Origin: Blautia sp. An81
Lineage (GTDB): Bacteria > Bacillota > Clostridia > Lachnospirales > Lachnospiraceae
NCBI RefSeq assembly: GCF_002161285.1
Contig: NZ_NFHH01000018.1
Location: 18,568 to 82,567 of the forward strand
Length of the DNA stretch: 64,000 nucleotides
Direction of reading: 5' to 3'
Part shown: piece by piece, positions 43,699-52,529 of the stretch
Layout of the letters: the number at the start of each line of letters is the position of its first letter
How positions within the stretch are numbered: the first letter of the stretch is position 1
Made by a program: the position numbers and the translations under genes
Notes under the pieces: model-generated
What the model was told of the DNA's origin: nothing
The model's input: the letters and a program-made list of their open reading frames with translations, nothing else
Database searches by the model: none

Positions 43699-45405
43699 AT
43701 GGAAGGACCTAAAGCACCGAAAGATCCGGAGAAGAAACTGCCGGGATTTTATATTGTACGTGAGAAGGAGATTTTTGGTACAGAGCAGCCGGATAAAAGA
43801 GGGGGGCATTTTTTATACGAAAATGATGGAAGACTAATTAACAGCGCCCAGATTTCTGGAAATATTACAGATGAGAGAATACTGGAAGCATTGAAAACAG
43901 CAGAAGGATTCCGTAATCTGGTAAAGTGTATCGGTATCTGCGTAGAAGCAGGGAGAGCCTGTAAAGAACTGGAATTTGTTTTTCAGATGTATGGGAAAAA
44001 GGATATCTATGGCGGCGGAACTCTTATAACAGGAAGGATACCAGCAGACGGAGTGGAGCATTGGATTTCCCTGTCTGGTATTTCCTGGAGCGAGGATGAC
44101 AAGGAGCCGGGGCAGATTCAGTTTTATTTTGATATACCGGAACAGACGGCTGTTGTCAGTGTTAAACTTTATGTGGGAGAGGAATGGAAAATACCAGATC
44201 AGGGAGAGGAAGATGCAGTGGATCTTTCCGGAAAAGCAGCGGAGAATATGATCGCTCATTCCCTCTTATCTCTGGGAAATCCTTATCGTTTGAAACGAGT
44301 CATAGAAAAAGCAAAGAGGGGAGAGACGGTTACACTGGCTTATCTGGGTGGCTCTATCACGCAGGGAGCAGGAGCTGTACCTGTTCACACAGAATGTTAT
44401 GCAAGGAAATCCTGTGAAGCATTTGCGGAAAAATTCGGGACTGGAGATAATGTACGATATATAAAAGCCGGGGTTGGAGGAACACCTTCGGAACTTGGTA
44501 TGATACGGTTTGAACGTGATGTTTTAAGAAATGGAGAACAGCCGGATCTGGTAGTGGTAGAATTTGCAGTAAATGATGAAGGCGATGAGACAAAAGGTAT
44601 CTGTTTTGAAAGTCTTGTGAGAAAGATCCTCGGGCTGCCGTGGAATCCAGCAGTGGTACTTTTGTTTTCTGTATTTGCCAATGACTGGAACCTTCAGACC
44701 CGGCTTGCACCTGTAGGAGAACGTTACGGGCTGCCGATGGTCAGCGTATTAGAGGCAGTATCACCACAATTTTCTCTTAAAAGAGAAGAAGGCAGAGTAA
44801 TCTCTAAAAACCAATATTTTTATGATATGTTCCATCCTACAAATCTGGGACATACGATCATGGCAAAATGTCTGGGATATCTTTTTGACAAAGTGAATGA
44901 AGAGGGATATGGACAAGAAGACACAGATGGAAGCCTTCTGGAAAGAGAACCGGTCTATGGAAAGGACTTTGAAACAGTAAGGCTTTTAGATAAAAAGGAA
45001 CTTTGCCAAAAGGCCAGGATTTCAGAAGGGAGCTTTTGCGGTACAGATCAGAAACTGCAGGAGGTTGAAATTGACATGGATATATATGGGACTCCACAGT
45101 TTCCTTATAACTGGCAGTATACCGGCCAGGCAGAAGAGACAGAGGCTTTCACACTGAAAATCTTATGCCGCGCATTGCTTTTGATTTTTAAAGATGAAGG
45201 AGAAACCGATACAGGCAAAGCGGATGTTTTTGTAGACGGCCATTATAAAATGACAGCAGATCCTAGGATAAATGGCTGGATACATTGCAATGCTGTAATC
45301 CTCTTTTCTGAGACGGAGAGCCGGGAACATATAGTAGAAATTTTACCAGCGCCGGGGGAAGAAAAGAAAAAATTTACAATTCTTGGATTTGGCTATGTAT
45401 TATGA
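43699..45405 (+). CDS. SGNH/GDSL hydrolase, probable carbohydrate esterase
   Basis: The 568-residue protein has an N-terminal beta-sandwich-like region (about 1-165), an SGNH hydrolase domain (about 195-400) and a C-terminal beta region (about 435-568). Block I is YLGGSITQGAG with nucleophile Ser219. The Asp/His pair is Asp376 and His379 in YDMFHPTNLGH, and the block III Asn lies in FAVNDEGD. No signal peptide is present. In this locus, removing acetyl or similar esters from xylo-oligosaccharides before GH8/GH43 action is the most sensible role, but the acyl group is not proven. The last bases overlap the long frame of the GH43 gene. Confidence 0.8.
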   Translation: MEGPKAPKDPEKKLPGFYIVREKEIFGTEQPDKRGGHFLYENDGRLINSAQISGNITDERILEALKTAEGFRNLVKCIGICVEAGRACKELEFVFQMYGKKDIYGGGTLITGRIPADGVEHWISLSGISWSEDDKEPGQIQFYFDIPEQTAVVSVKLYVGEEWKIPDQGEEDAVDLSGKAAENMIAHSLLSLGNPYRLKRVIEKAKRGETVTLAYLGGSITQGAGAVPVHTECYARKSCEAFAEKFGTGDNVRYIKAGVGGTPSELGMIRFERDVLRNGEQPDLVVVEFAVNDEGDETKGICFESLVRKILGLPWNPAVVLLFSVFANDWNLQTRLAPVGERYGLPMVSVLEAVSPQFSLKREEGRVISKNQYFYDMFHPTNLGHTIMAKCLGYLFDKVNEEGYGQEDTDGSLLEREPVYGKDFETVRLLDKKELCQKARISEGSFCGTDQKLQEVEIDMDIYGTPQFPYNWQYTGQAEETEAFTLKILCRALLLIFKDEGETDTGKADVFVDGHYKMTADPRINGWIHCNAVILFSETESREHIVEILPAPGEEKKKFTILGFGYVL

Positions 45406-45418
45406 TAGGAGAATGACA

Positions 45419-46972
45419 ATGACAAAAGCAAAAAATCCTGTGTTGAGAGGATTCTATCCAGATCCTTCCATATGCAGAGTAGAAAATGACTTTTATTTAG
45501 TAAATTCCAGCTTTGCTTATTTTCCAGGAGTGCCGATTTTTCACAGCAGAGATTTGGCTCACTGGGAACAGCTGGGAAATGTTCTGGACCGGCCGTCTCA
45601 GCTTCTATTAGAGGGAGATGAAATATCCAGGGGTATTTTTGCGCCTACTTTACGCTTTCATGAGGATACCTTTTATCTGATTACTACAAATATTGATCAG
45701 GGAGGTAATTTTGTCGTTAAAGCAGACACTCCGAAAGGACCCTGGTCGGAACCTTATTATCTAGGTCCGCAAGCCCAAGGGATTGATCCCAGTCTTTTTT
45801 TTGATGAAGATGGCACCTGCTATTATGTAGGAACCAGACCGAATCAAAATGGAGTAAAGCATAATGGAGACTGGGAAATATGGATTCAGGAACTGGATTT
45901 AAAACAAATGAAACTTGTGGGAGAGAGCAGACGCATCTGGAAAGGATTTGCCCGTCATGTGATTTGGCCGGAAGGCCCTCATTTATATAAAAAGGACGGA
46001 TATTACTATCTTATTTATGCGGAAGGCGGAACGGGATATGAACATTCTGTTATGGCTGCAAGAAGTAAGAGTCTTCAAAAAGACTTTGAGGGCTGTCCCA
46101 GAAATCCTGTCCTGACACATCGTCATTTGGGAAAAAAATATCCTATAACCTGCGCAGGTCATGGAGACTTATTTGATGATGAAAATGGAGAATGGTATAT
46201 GGTTATGCTTGCCAGCCGTACTCTTTGCGGTGGAAGCAGTCTGGGAAGAGAGACTTTTTTGGCAAAAGTAGACTGGGAAGATGGATGGCCAGTTATCAGT
46301 CCGGGGAAAGGGATTCTGGAGAATCAGTTGGAGATTCCTTTGGAGGAATGCCGTTTTCCAAAAGAAATGGGAGAAGATGTGCTGTTTCATTTTTGGGGCG
46401 AGGAGCTGGATCAGCGTTTGCTGGGAGTATGCCAAAGATCTGAAGAAAATTATTCTTTAAAAGCAAGAAAAGGATATCTGCGCATCTATGCCAGTAAGAC
46501 ACAGGCAAAGGATTGTGCGGCCTTTTCATATTTGGGTGTACGCCAGTGTTCTTATTCTATGTACGTATCAACACAGATGGAATTTGAATTAGAAGCAGAA
46601 GGAGACGCAGCCGGACTTTTACTGTTTCAGAACCAGAAAAACCATTTGAAAATGGAAGTGATAAAAAAGGGAAAAACCTTTCTTTTTTGTGTGACGCAGG
46701 TGGTACAAGGGAAGGAAGAGGTTCTGGCAGAAAAACAGATAGAGAAAAAAAGACTGGAAATACATCTTAAAACAGAAAATCAGAAGGCGGGAATCTTTTT
46801 GGATCAGGGAAAAGGAAGAGTATCCGTAGCAGAAGGGATTTCTCTGGAGTATTACACTACAGAAGCATCTGGAGGATTTGTAGGCTGTACGGTTGGTCTA
46901 TATGCATCTTCTTATGGAAAAGAAAGCAGCTCATGGGCAGACTTTCTATGGTTTTATGCTGCCGGCAGGTAA
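45419..46972 (+). CDS. GH43 beta-xylosidase/alpha-arabinofuranosidase
   Basis: The 517-residue enzyme has the five-bladed propeller of GH43 with its three acidic residues: base Asp in GFYPDPSICR, modulating Asp in GIDPSLFFD and acid Glu in WPEGPHLY. A C-terminal beta-sandwich (about 320-517) is the usual partner domain of xylosidase-type members. No signal peptide. It would hydrolyse xylobiose or remove arabinose side chains inside the cell. The ATG at 45419 has ATAGGAG 7 nt upstream; upstream Met codons in frame lie inside or before that site. Confidence 0.9.
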   Translation: MTKAKNPVLRGFYPDPSICRVENDFYLVNSSFAYFPGVPIFHSRDLAHWEQLGNVLDRPSQLLLEGDEISRGIFAPTLRFHEDTFYLITTNIDQGGNFVVKADTPKGPWSEPYYLGPQAQGIDPSLFFDEDGTCYYVGTRPNQNGVKHNGDWEIWIQELDLKQMKLVGESRRIWKGFARHVIWPEGPHLYKKDGYYYLIYAEGGTGYEHSVMAARSKSLQKDFEGCPRNPVLTHRHLGKKYPITCAGHGDLFDDENGEWYMVMLASRTLCGGSSLGRETFLAKVDWEDGWPVISPGKGILENQLEIPLEECRFPKEMGEDVLFHFWGEELDQRLLGVCQRSEENYSLKARKGYLRIYASKTQAKDCAAFSYLGVRQCSYSMYVSTQMEFELEAEGDAAGLLLFQNQKNHLKMEVIKKGKTFLFCVTQVVQGKEEVLAEKQIEKKRLEIHLKTENQKAGIFLDQGKGRVSVAEGISLEYYTTEASGGFVGCTVGLYASSYGKESSSWADFLWFYAAGR

Positions 46973-46986
46973 ACACCCCGGTCCTT

Positions 46987-47677
46987 TTATGAATCCGGGG
47001 AAAACTCTGCCATTTTCCGGAACTGAGAAGGAGTACAGTTATGTATTTCTTTAAATGCCCGGTTAAAAGAGGAAAGATTGGAAAATCCGGACCGCATGGC
47101 AATCTCCAAGATAGAAAGAGAGGAATTTTCCAGTAGCTCTGTGGCCTTTGAAATACGCAGAGACGCAATATATTCCGGAAAGGACATCTGATAATATTCT
47201 TTAAAGATACGGGAAAAGTGATATTTGCTGAAACCGGCAAATGCAGCCGTCTCTTCCATAGTGAGCTTTCGGGTACAGTGTTCACATATATAGTCCGTAA
47301 CCGCATCAAATTTTTGGTCATCGGCTTTTTGTCTGGAGGTTTTCTGGGCATAAAGCTGATTTTTTATAAGAAGGTTGTGATTTCCGATGATAATAAAAAA
47401 ATGCAGAAAAATTTCATACATATGAAGTTCTTTGAAAGGAAAATCTCTAGTGCTGATGTCCAGGAGCTTTAGGAGCAGGGGCAAAGGATTTTCTTCAAAC
47501 AGAGAATCTTCCGTATGCAGGACAGAAAATCCGTATAAGATCTGGCGATAGCGGAGCAATAATCTCTACAAAATTGTGCCAATGGGTGGGGAAAGAAGTA
47601 TAAAAATCCCCATAAGAAATATTAATAGTCATATTATGGCCGAAACGCCAGGGCTCAGAAAGATCCGATTTAATCAT
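46987..47677 (-). pseudogene. AraC family regulator, broken by internal deletion and frameshift
   Basis: The C-terminal part (minus strand, 46987 to about 47550) holds a complete AraC double helix-turn-helix: LTMEETAAFAGFSKYHFSRIFK, then ILEIAMRSGFSNLSSFNRAFK and CTPSQFRK. The N-terminal part (47677 to about 47500, another frame) has the cupin start DFYTSFPTHWHNFVEI. The two lie in different frames. Together they make about 230 codons, fewer than the usual 270-300, so the cupin core is missing as well as shifted. It would have been the local regulator of the divergent xylanase gene or of the xylan operon. Confidence 0.78.
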
Positions 47678-48016
47678 GAGACTCTCCTTTGCTATTGGAA
47701 ATATTGAATAGAACCGCAGAAAATGTAACTATAATATAGCAAAAATTGCGGTGGAAAAACAGAGGATTTTATAAAGAAAATGTGGATTGTCAGGTAAAAC
47801 TTCTGAATTATGGACTGGAACCGCTTTTTGATGGGGCTGAAGGATTTTTTTGGAGAGCTTTTAAGATGCTTATGGTTAAGAATGAAAAGATAAAGCAAAA
47901 AAACATTGATAAAAAGCAAAAATCCAATAGAGCATTATTTATAAGAATGTTATATTGAAGATAACAAAAAAAACGGTACCGCAGAAATTTTGGGATAGAC
48001 GAATCGGGGAGGAATT
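47678..48016. other. Intergenic region between AraC remnant and GH10 remnant
   Basis: No gene is supported. A TATAAT lies near 47735-47740. The decamer ACCGCAGAAA occurs twice in the same direction (47713-47722 and 47978-47987), with a TGCGG complement near 47751-47755, which may be relics of AraC binding sites. GGGGAGGAATT before 48017 is a ribosome site. Confidence 0.4.
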
Positions 48017-49248
48017 ATGGATAGGTTAGAGCACAGAAAAGGGAAGGCAGTCCTGCATTTTCAGGACAGGGAAGGAAAACCTCTTGCAGGAAAAGCTGTG
48101 GAGGTCAGACAGAAAAAACAGGAATTTTTATTTGGCTGCAACGCCTTTGATACGTTAGAATTGTGCAGAGAAAACCTGGACGGCCAAAGAAGGGAAATCT
48201 TGCAGGAAAGAATGGAATTGTGGCTGGATCTTTTTAATTTTGCTACTCTCCCTTTTTACTGGGGACAGTATGAGCCAGAAGAGGGAAAACCAATCAGCAG
48301 AATTTAATGGCGGCGGCACAGTTTTTGAAAAAGAAGGGCATCACTATCAAAGGCCATCCGCTTTGCTGGCATACCCAGACAGCCTCCTGGCTTCTGAATC
48401 TTAGCAATGAAGAAATCCTGGAGCGGCAGCTTATGCGGATTCGCCGCGATGTTGGCGCATTTAAGGGAACGATTGACGCTTGGGACGTAATAAATGAAGT
48501 AGTGATCATGCCGGTATTTGACAAATATGATAATGGGATCACCAGGATATGCAAAGACATGGGAAGGATCAAATTGGTCAAAAGGGTCTTTGAAGAAGCC
48601 AGAAAAAGTAATCCGGGGGCAATGCTGGTTATTAATGATTTTAATACCAGCCAGGCTTATGAGATATTGATAGAGGGCTGTCTTGAGGCGGGAGTTCCTA
48701 TTTCGACTATCGGTATCCAATCCCATCAACATCAGGGGTATTGGGGAATAGAGAAGATACAGGAGGTTCTGGAGAGATTCTCTCACTTCGGACTGCCTTT
48801 GCACTTTACAGAAAACACCCTGATCTCGGGACATCTCATGCCTTCGGAAATCAAGGATCTCAATGACTATCAGATTCCTTACTGGCCTACTACCCCTGAG
48901 GGAGAAGAACGCCAGGCCAGAGAAGTGGTGGAGATGTACACGGTGCTTTTTGAATCCCCCTATGTCCAGGCGATCACAACCTGGGATTTCGACGACGATA
49001 ATAAATGGCTGGGAGCTCCCTGCGGGCTGATCCGCAAGGACAATTCCCAGAAACCTGCCTATGTGGAATTAAAGAAAAAGATCAAGGAGGAGTGGATGAC
49101 TTCCCTGAGTCTGGTCACAGACCCCCGGGGAAATTTGGAATTTACCGGATTTGCAGGAGAGTATGAAATCTCCTGTCTGGGAGAAACCAAAGAAATTTCG
49201 CTGAAAAGGACGCCAAAGGAAAATTATCAGGAAATGGTAATGGGGTAA
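48017..49248 (+). pseudogene. GH10 endo-1,4-beta-xylanase, split by a single-base frameshift
   Basis: Frame one (48017-48307, 96 codons) gives the N-terminal GH10 part ending WGQYEPEEGKPISR. The second frame (48307-49248, 313 codons) continues at once with LMAAAQFLKKKGITIKGHPLCWHTQ and holds the catalytic residues (acid/base Glu in DVINEVV, nucleophile Glu in HFTENTL). Restoring one A in AGCAGAATTTAATGG (near 48300) would join them without loss, so this is a simple one-base deletion. The break creates TAATG, so a coupled restart is possible but has no ribosome site. There is no signal peptide, so the intact enzyme would be cytoplasmic. A sequencing error is the other explanation. Confidence 0.85.
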
Positions 49249-49299
49249 AGCCGGCGCTTTTTATAAATACAGGGCTTGCCTGAGAAAGGAGAAAACACT

Positions 49300-49475
49300 A
49301 TGCTGGGACTTATTACAGGTGCAAACCGGGGGCTTGGACTGGAACTGGTCCGGCTTGGGCTGGCACAGGGAGATTCTATACTCGCTGCATGCAGGAATAC
49401 TGACGGAGAACAGATGACAGAACTTCTGACTTTGAAGACAGACTATCCGGCCTATTCTATGTCCAAATATGCGGC
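49300..49475 (+). pseudogene. Short-chain dehydrogenase remnant with internal deletion
   Basis: AAAGGAG 7 nt before the ATG leads into a classic SDR start (MLGLITGANRGLGLELV, the TGxxxGxG loop). After about 45 residues the sequence jumps directly to the active-site motif YPAYSMSKYA (YxxxK), which normally lies about 100 residues further on. The rest of the gene is gone, and the sequence continues as a VOC-family gene in another frame. A functional enzyme cannot be made. Confidence 0.75.
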
Positions 49476-49820
49476 GAATATGAGATCATGCAGACTGAGT
49501 ATATGGGAGCGCCGGCACCGGAGGCCAACAGCCTTCTGGCATTCTTCGACGTAGGACCAGGGCTGCAGTTAGAACTTATCCAGCCAAATGAGGCTTCTTC
49601 CACTTGGCGGAATTATCTTAATGAACATGGAGAGGGAATCCATCATGTGGCCTTTAACATTCAGGGCATGAAAATGCCGGAGGCTGTAAAGAGATGTGAA
49701 GAATTTGGTATGACCTTAGAACAGAAGGGCGAGTATGGAGATGCGTCTGGAAGATATGTTTATATGAATGCGTATAAGGATCTGAAATGTATTATTGAAC
49801 TTCTGGAAAGTGACAAATAA
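49471..49820 (+). pseudogene. VOC (glyoxalase/methylmalonyl-CoA epimerase-like) remnant, N-terminus deleted
   Basis: From CGEYEIMQTEYMG the frame reads like the second half of the first module and the whole second module of a VOC protein: FFDVGPGLQLELIQPNE and GEGIHHVAFNI contain metal-ligand-type Glu and His. About 40 N-terminal residues with the first ligand are missing, because the deletion joins it to the SDR remnant at AAATATGCGGCG. An ATG at 49488 could start a 110-residue piece, but no ribosome site precedes it. Confidence 0.7.
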
Positions 49821-49838
49821 GAAAAGGCGGTAGATGAT

Positions 49839-50654
49839 ATGAAACTTGGACTATCCAGTCCTCTGGAACATAAAACACCGGAAGAATGGGCGGAAAATAT
49901 GCAAAAAATCGGTTGCCAGGCAGTGAATTTTCCTGTGGATTACACTGCTCCTAAAGAGGTAATCCAAGCCTATGAACAGGCAGCAAAAGACCAGGGACTT
50001 GTGATTGCAGAAGTGGGAGCCTGGTGTAACCCGATCTCAACGGATCCGGAGATAAGAGAAAACGCACGGATAAGGTGCAGGGGGCAGCTTAGATTAGCAG
50101 ACAGGTTGGGGGCCTGTTGCTGTGTTAATGCTTCCGGCTCAAAAGGTGCTAAATGGGATGGACCATACAAAGAAAATCTGACTAAAGAAACCTGGAAGGA
50201 TATGGTAAAGAGTATCCAGAACATCATAGATGAAGCAGATCCTCAGAATACTTTTTATACTATAGAACCAATGCCCTGGATGTATCCTATGGGACCAGAT
50301 GAATATGTAAAGCTTATAGAGGATGTAGACAGAAAACATTTTGCAGTACATATGGATGTGTTTAACTGGATTATTTCCCCTGAAAGGTATTTCTATCATG
50401 AAGAATTTATGGAAGAATGCTTTGAAAAGCTGGGAAAATATATCAAGAGCTGCCATCTGAAAGATGTACTGCTGCGTCAGGAGTTTACCCTGCAGCTTCA
50501 GGAAACTGCCTGCGGAAAAGGCGGGATCAATCTGAAAAAGTATAAAGAATTGATCGATAGCGTGAACCCTGATATGCCGGTAATCCTGGAACATCTTGGA
50601 AGCGATCAGGAATATCTGGACAGCCTGAAGTTCATAAAAGAATACTATCAATAG
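49839..50654 (+). CDS. Sugar phosphate isomerase/epimerase (xylose isomerase-like TIM barrel)
   Basis: The 271-residue protein has the AP-endonuclease-2/xylose-isomerase-like TIM barrel pattern. Metal-ligand-type residues are seen in FYTIEPMPW (Glu), AVHMDVFNW (His/Asp), KSCHLKDV (His) and VILEHLG (Glu). Family members isomerise or epimerise free or phosphorylated sugars, or act on inositol derivatives; the substrate cannot be assigned. AAAAGGCGGTAGATG gives the ribosome site. It closes the xylan region and is apparently intact, unlike the three genes before it. A strong terminator follows. Confidence 0.82.
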   Translation: MKLGLSSPLEHKTPEEWAENMQKIGCQAVNFPVDYTAPKEVIQAYEQAAKDQGLVIAEVGAWCNPISTDPEIRENARIRCRGQLRLADRLGACCCVNASGSKGAKWDGPYKENLTKETWKDMVKSIQNIIDEADPQNTFYTIEPMPWMYPMGPDEYVKLIEDVDRKHFAVHMDVFNWIISPERYFYHEEFMEECFEKLGKYIKSCHLKDVLLRQEFTLQLQETACGKGGINLKKYKELIDSVNPDMPVILEHLGSDQEYLDSLKFIKEYYQ

Positions 50655-50666
50655 AAAAATTATTTT

Positions 50667-50712
50667 AAAAAATACTGTATCTGATCTATAGAGACCGGAT
50701 ACAGTATTTTTA
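50667..50712 (+). terminator. Terminator after the isomerase-like gene
   Basis: AAAAATACTGTATC pairs with GGATACAGTATTTTT, one wobble; T-run included. Confidence 0.9.
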
Positions 50713-50803
50713 TTACTATAAGCCTTTTGGACTGCCTTGCAGAACAAAAGCCATGCAGTCGGGAAGCATAGTAGAAAATATACCAGAAGCCCTTGGAAAC
50801 CTG

Positions 50804-51424
50804 TCAGAACAGATTCTGCAGACGCCGCTCTGCCATATCCCAGTTGATCACGTGAAACCAGTCGTCAATATAAGCGGCACGAACATTATAGTGTTTCAGA
50901 TAATAAGCATGTTCCCATACATCAAGATTCAAAAGAGGACATTCTCCTTGGTCCAGAGGCGTATCCTGATTTGCAGTCTGTGTGATTATCAGTTTCCCCC
51001 GGCAATGTACCAGCCAGACATAGCCGGATCCAAAGACTGACAGGGCGGATTTTTTGAAACATTTTTTGAAATTTTCAAAACAGCCAAAATTTTTATTGAT
51101 AAGCCTGGAGAAATAAACGCTGGGTAAAAGGCCGGCCTTATCCGTCATTCCTTCAAAAAAGAACCGATGGTTGTAAATGCCGCCGCTGTTATTCTTAAAG
51201 GAAACCCGGATATCAGAGGGAAGCCCGGACCAGCAGTACAGGATTTTTTCCAGAGACCAGTTTTGATAAGGGGGATTTTCTTTCATTAAGGAATTCAGAT
51301 TGTCAATATAGGTCTGGAGATGTCGGTTATGGTGGAGAAACATGGTTTTTTCATCGATAAAGGGTTCAAGGGCATCATAATCGTAGGGGAGGGGCGTGTT
51401 TACAAAAGGATAATAATGATTCAT
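50804..51424 (-). CDS. Superoxide dismutase (Fe/Mn family)
   Basis: The 206-residue enzyme dismutates superoxide in the cytoplasm. The four metal ligands can be placed: His31 (MFLHHNRH), His86 (YNHRFFFE), Asp168 and His172 (LDVWEHAYYL), with the gateway Tyr39. The Trp usually following the second ligand motif is Phe here. Fe versus Mn cannot be decided. The frame extends upstream to 51547, but AAGGAG 7 nt before the ATG at 51424 gives the correct N-terminus (LPYDYDALEPFID). It is transcribed away from the FMN riboswitch gene. SOD is not universal in strict anaerobes, and indicates defence against brief oxygen exposure. Confidence 0.9.
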   Translation of the reverse strand: MNHYYPFVNTPLPYDYDALEPFIDEKTMFLHHNRHLQTYIDNLNSLMKENPPYQNWSLEKILYCWSGLPSDIRVSFKNNSGGIYNHRFFFEGMTDKAGLLPSVYFSRLINKNFGCFENFKKCFKKSALSVFGSGYVWLVHCRGKLIITQTANQDTPLDQGECPLLNLDVWEHAYYLKHYNVRAAYIDDWFHVINWDMAERRLQNLF

Positions 51425-51523
51425 GGGAGACTCCTTGTGATGGAAAAACTTTATATACATTATAGTATCCCTCCGGGATGAAATTGGTGAAAAGTTGAAT
51501 CTGCGATTTATATGAAAAATCTC

Positions 51524-51552
51524 TTGAAATAGGATATATAAAGGCATATAAT
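51524..51552 (+). promoter_or_regulatory. Promoter of the FMN riboswitch-ribU transcript
   Basis: TTGAAA (51524-51529), 17 nt, TATAAT (51547-51552). Confidence 0.8.
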
Positions 51553-51571
51553 ATACTACAGAATAAAAAGA

Positions 51572-51686
51572 AATTCTTCGGGGCAGGGTGCGATTCCCTA
51601 CCGGCGGTAACAGTCCGCGACCCGTATTTTACGGCTGAACCGGTGAGATTCCGGTACCGACAGTATAGTCTGGATGAGAGAAGAAA
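51572..51686 (+). promoter_or_regulatory. FMN riboswitch (RFN element)
   Basis: The conserved RFN blocks are complete: TTCGGGGCAGGGTG, CCTACCGGCGGT, AGTCCGCGACCC, GGTGAGATTCCGGTACCGACAGT and AGTCTGGATGAGAGAAGAA, with closing stem TTCTTC/GAAGAA. FMN binding lowers expression of riboflavin synthesis or uptake genes; ribU follows. Confidence 0.97.
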
Positions 51687-51712
51687 TGATAATATTTCAT
51701 TGTGGCTTTCAT

Positions 51713-51746
51713 GGAGGATACCCCGAATAGGGGCGTCCTCTTTTTA
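51713..51746 (+). terminator. Riboswitch-controlled terminator before ribU
   Basis: GAGGATACCCC pairs with GGGGCGTCCTC and TTTTT follows. This is the off-state structure expected when FMN is bound. A further GC-rich stretch with GGATAGG/CCTATCC pairing (about 51806-51831) precedes the gene. Confidence 0.85.
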
Positions 51747-51891
51747 TGCGATACGTCCGACAAGCGGCGGGCTTTGTCTGAAGCTGTCCGCAGTATCCCA
51801 GCGGATAGGGAAGGGCTATTTCCTATCCGATCAGCAGGCCATATGAAGAAGAATTTCCTTTTATGAAAATCATGTAAAGGAGATAATGAAA

Positions 51892-52527
51892 ATGAACAAT
51901 GAAGCAGCAGTAAACAGAAAAATAAGGACACAGAACCGGTCAAAACTGAGGACTACCGTGCAGATCGGCATGCTTGGAGCAATTGCCTTAGTCCTGATGT
52001 TTTTTGAATTTCCGATCCCTTTTATCGCACCGCCTTTTATCAAAATGGATTTCTCTGAGATTCCGGTGCTGGTGGGAACTTTTGCAATGGGACCTTTAGC
52101 AGGTGTGCTTATCGAACTCCTTAAGAACCTGCTGAATCTGGTGATCCATGGAACCACCACTATGGGAGTGGGAGAACTGTCTAACTTTATTATCGGCTGT
52201 GCCTTTGTAGTTCCGGCAGGCCTGTTTTACAGAAAGAAAAAGACAAGAGTCAATGCATTGAAAGGAATGGCAGCAGGTACTTTGCTGATGGCGGCTATGG
52301 GCTGTCTGACCAATGCTTTTATTATGTTCCCGTTATACAGCACTCTTATGGGGATTCCCATGGACAGCTTTATTGCCATGGGAACAGCAATCCATCCGGC
52401 CATTGACAATATGGTCTCATTTGTTATACTTTGTATGGTACCTTTTAACCTGTTAAAAGGTATCGTGATTTCATTTATTACCCTGCTTCTCTATAAGAGA
52501 CTGCGGGTACTGTTAAAAGGAGAATAA
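51892..52527 (+). CDS. ribU: Riboflavin ECF transporter substrate-binding subunit RibU
   Basis: The 211-residue integral membrane S-component binds riboflavin for an energy-coupling factor transporter. It has about six membrane helices; after a basic cytoplasmic start the first reads VQIGMLGAIALVLMFFEFPIPF, a typical RibU opening, and LVGTFAMGPLAGVLIELLKN follows. The FMN riboswitch upstream fixes the substrate assignment. The shared ECF ATPases and T-component are not in this window. AAAGGAG is 9 nt before the ATG at 51892 and only 3 nt before an ATG at 51886, so the former is preferred, though either could be used. A NUDIX gene follows after 2 nt. Confidence 0.94.
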   Translation: MNNEAAVNRKIRTQNRSKLRTTVQIGMLGAIALVLMFFEFPIPFIAPPFIKMDFSEIPVLVGTFAMGPLAGVLIELLKNLLNLVIHGTTTMGVGELSNFIIGCAFVVPAGLFYRKKKTRVNALKGMAAGTLLMAAMGCLTNAFIMFPLYSTLMGIPMDSFIAMGTAIHPAIDNMVSFVILCMVPFNLLKGIVISFITLLLYKRLRVLLKGE

Positions 52528-52529
52528 GG

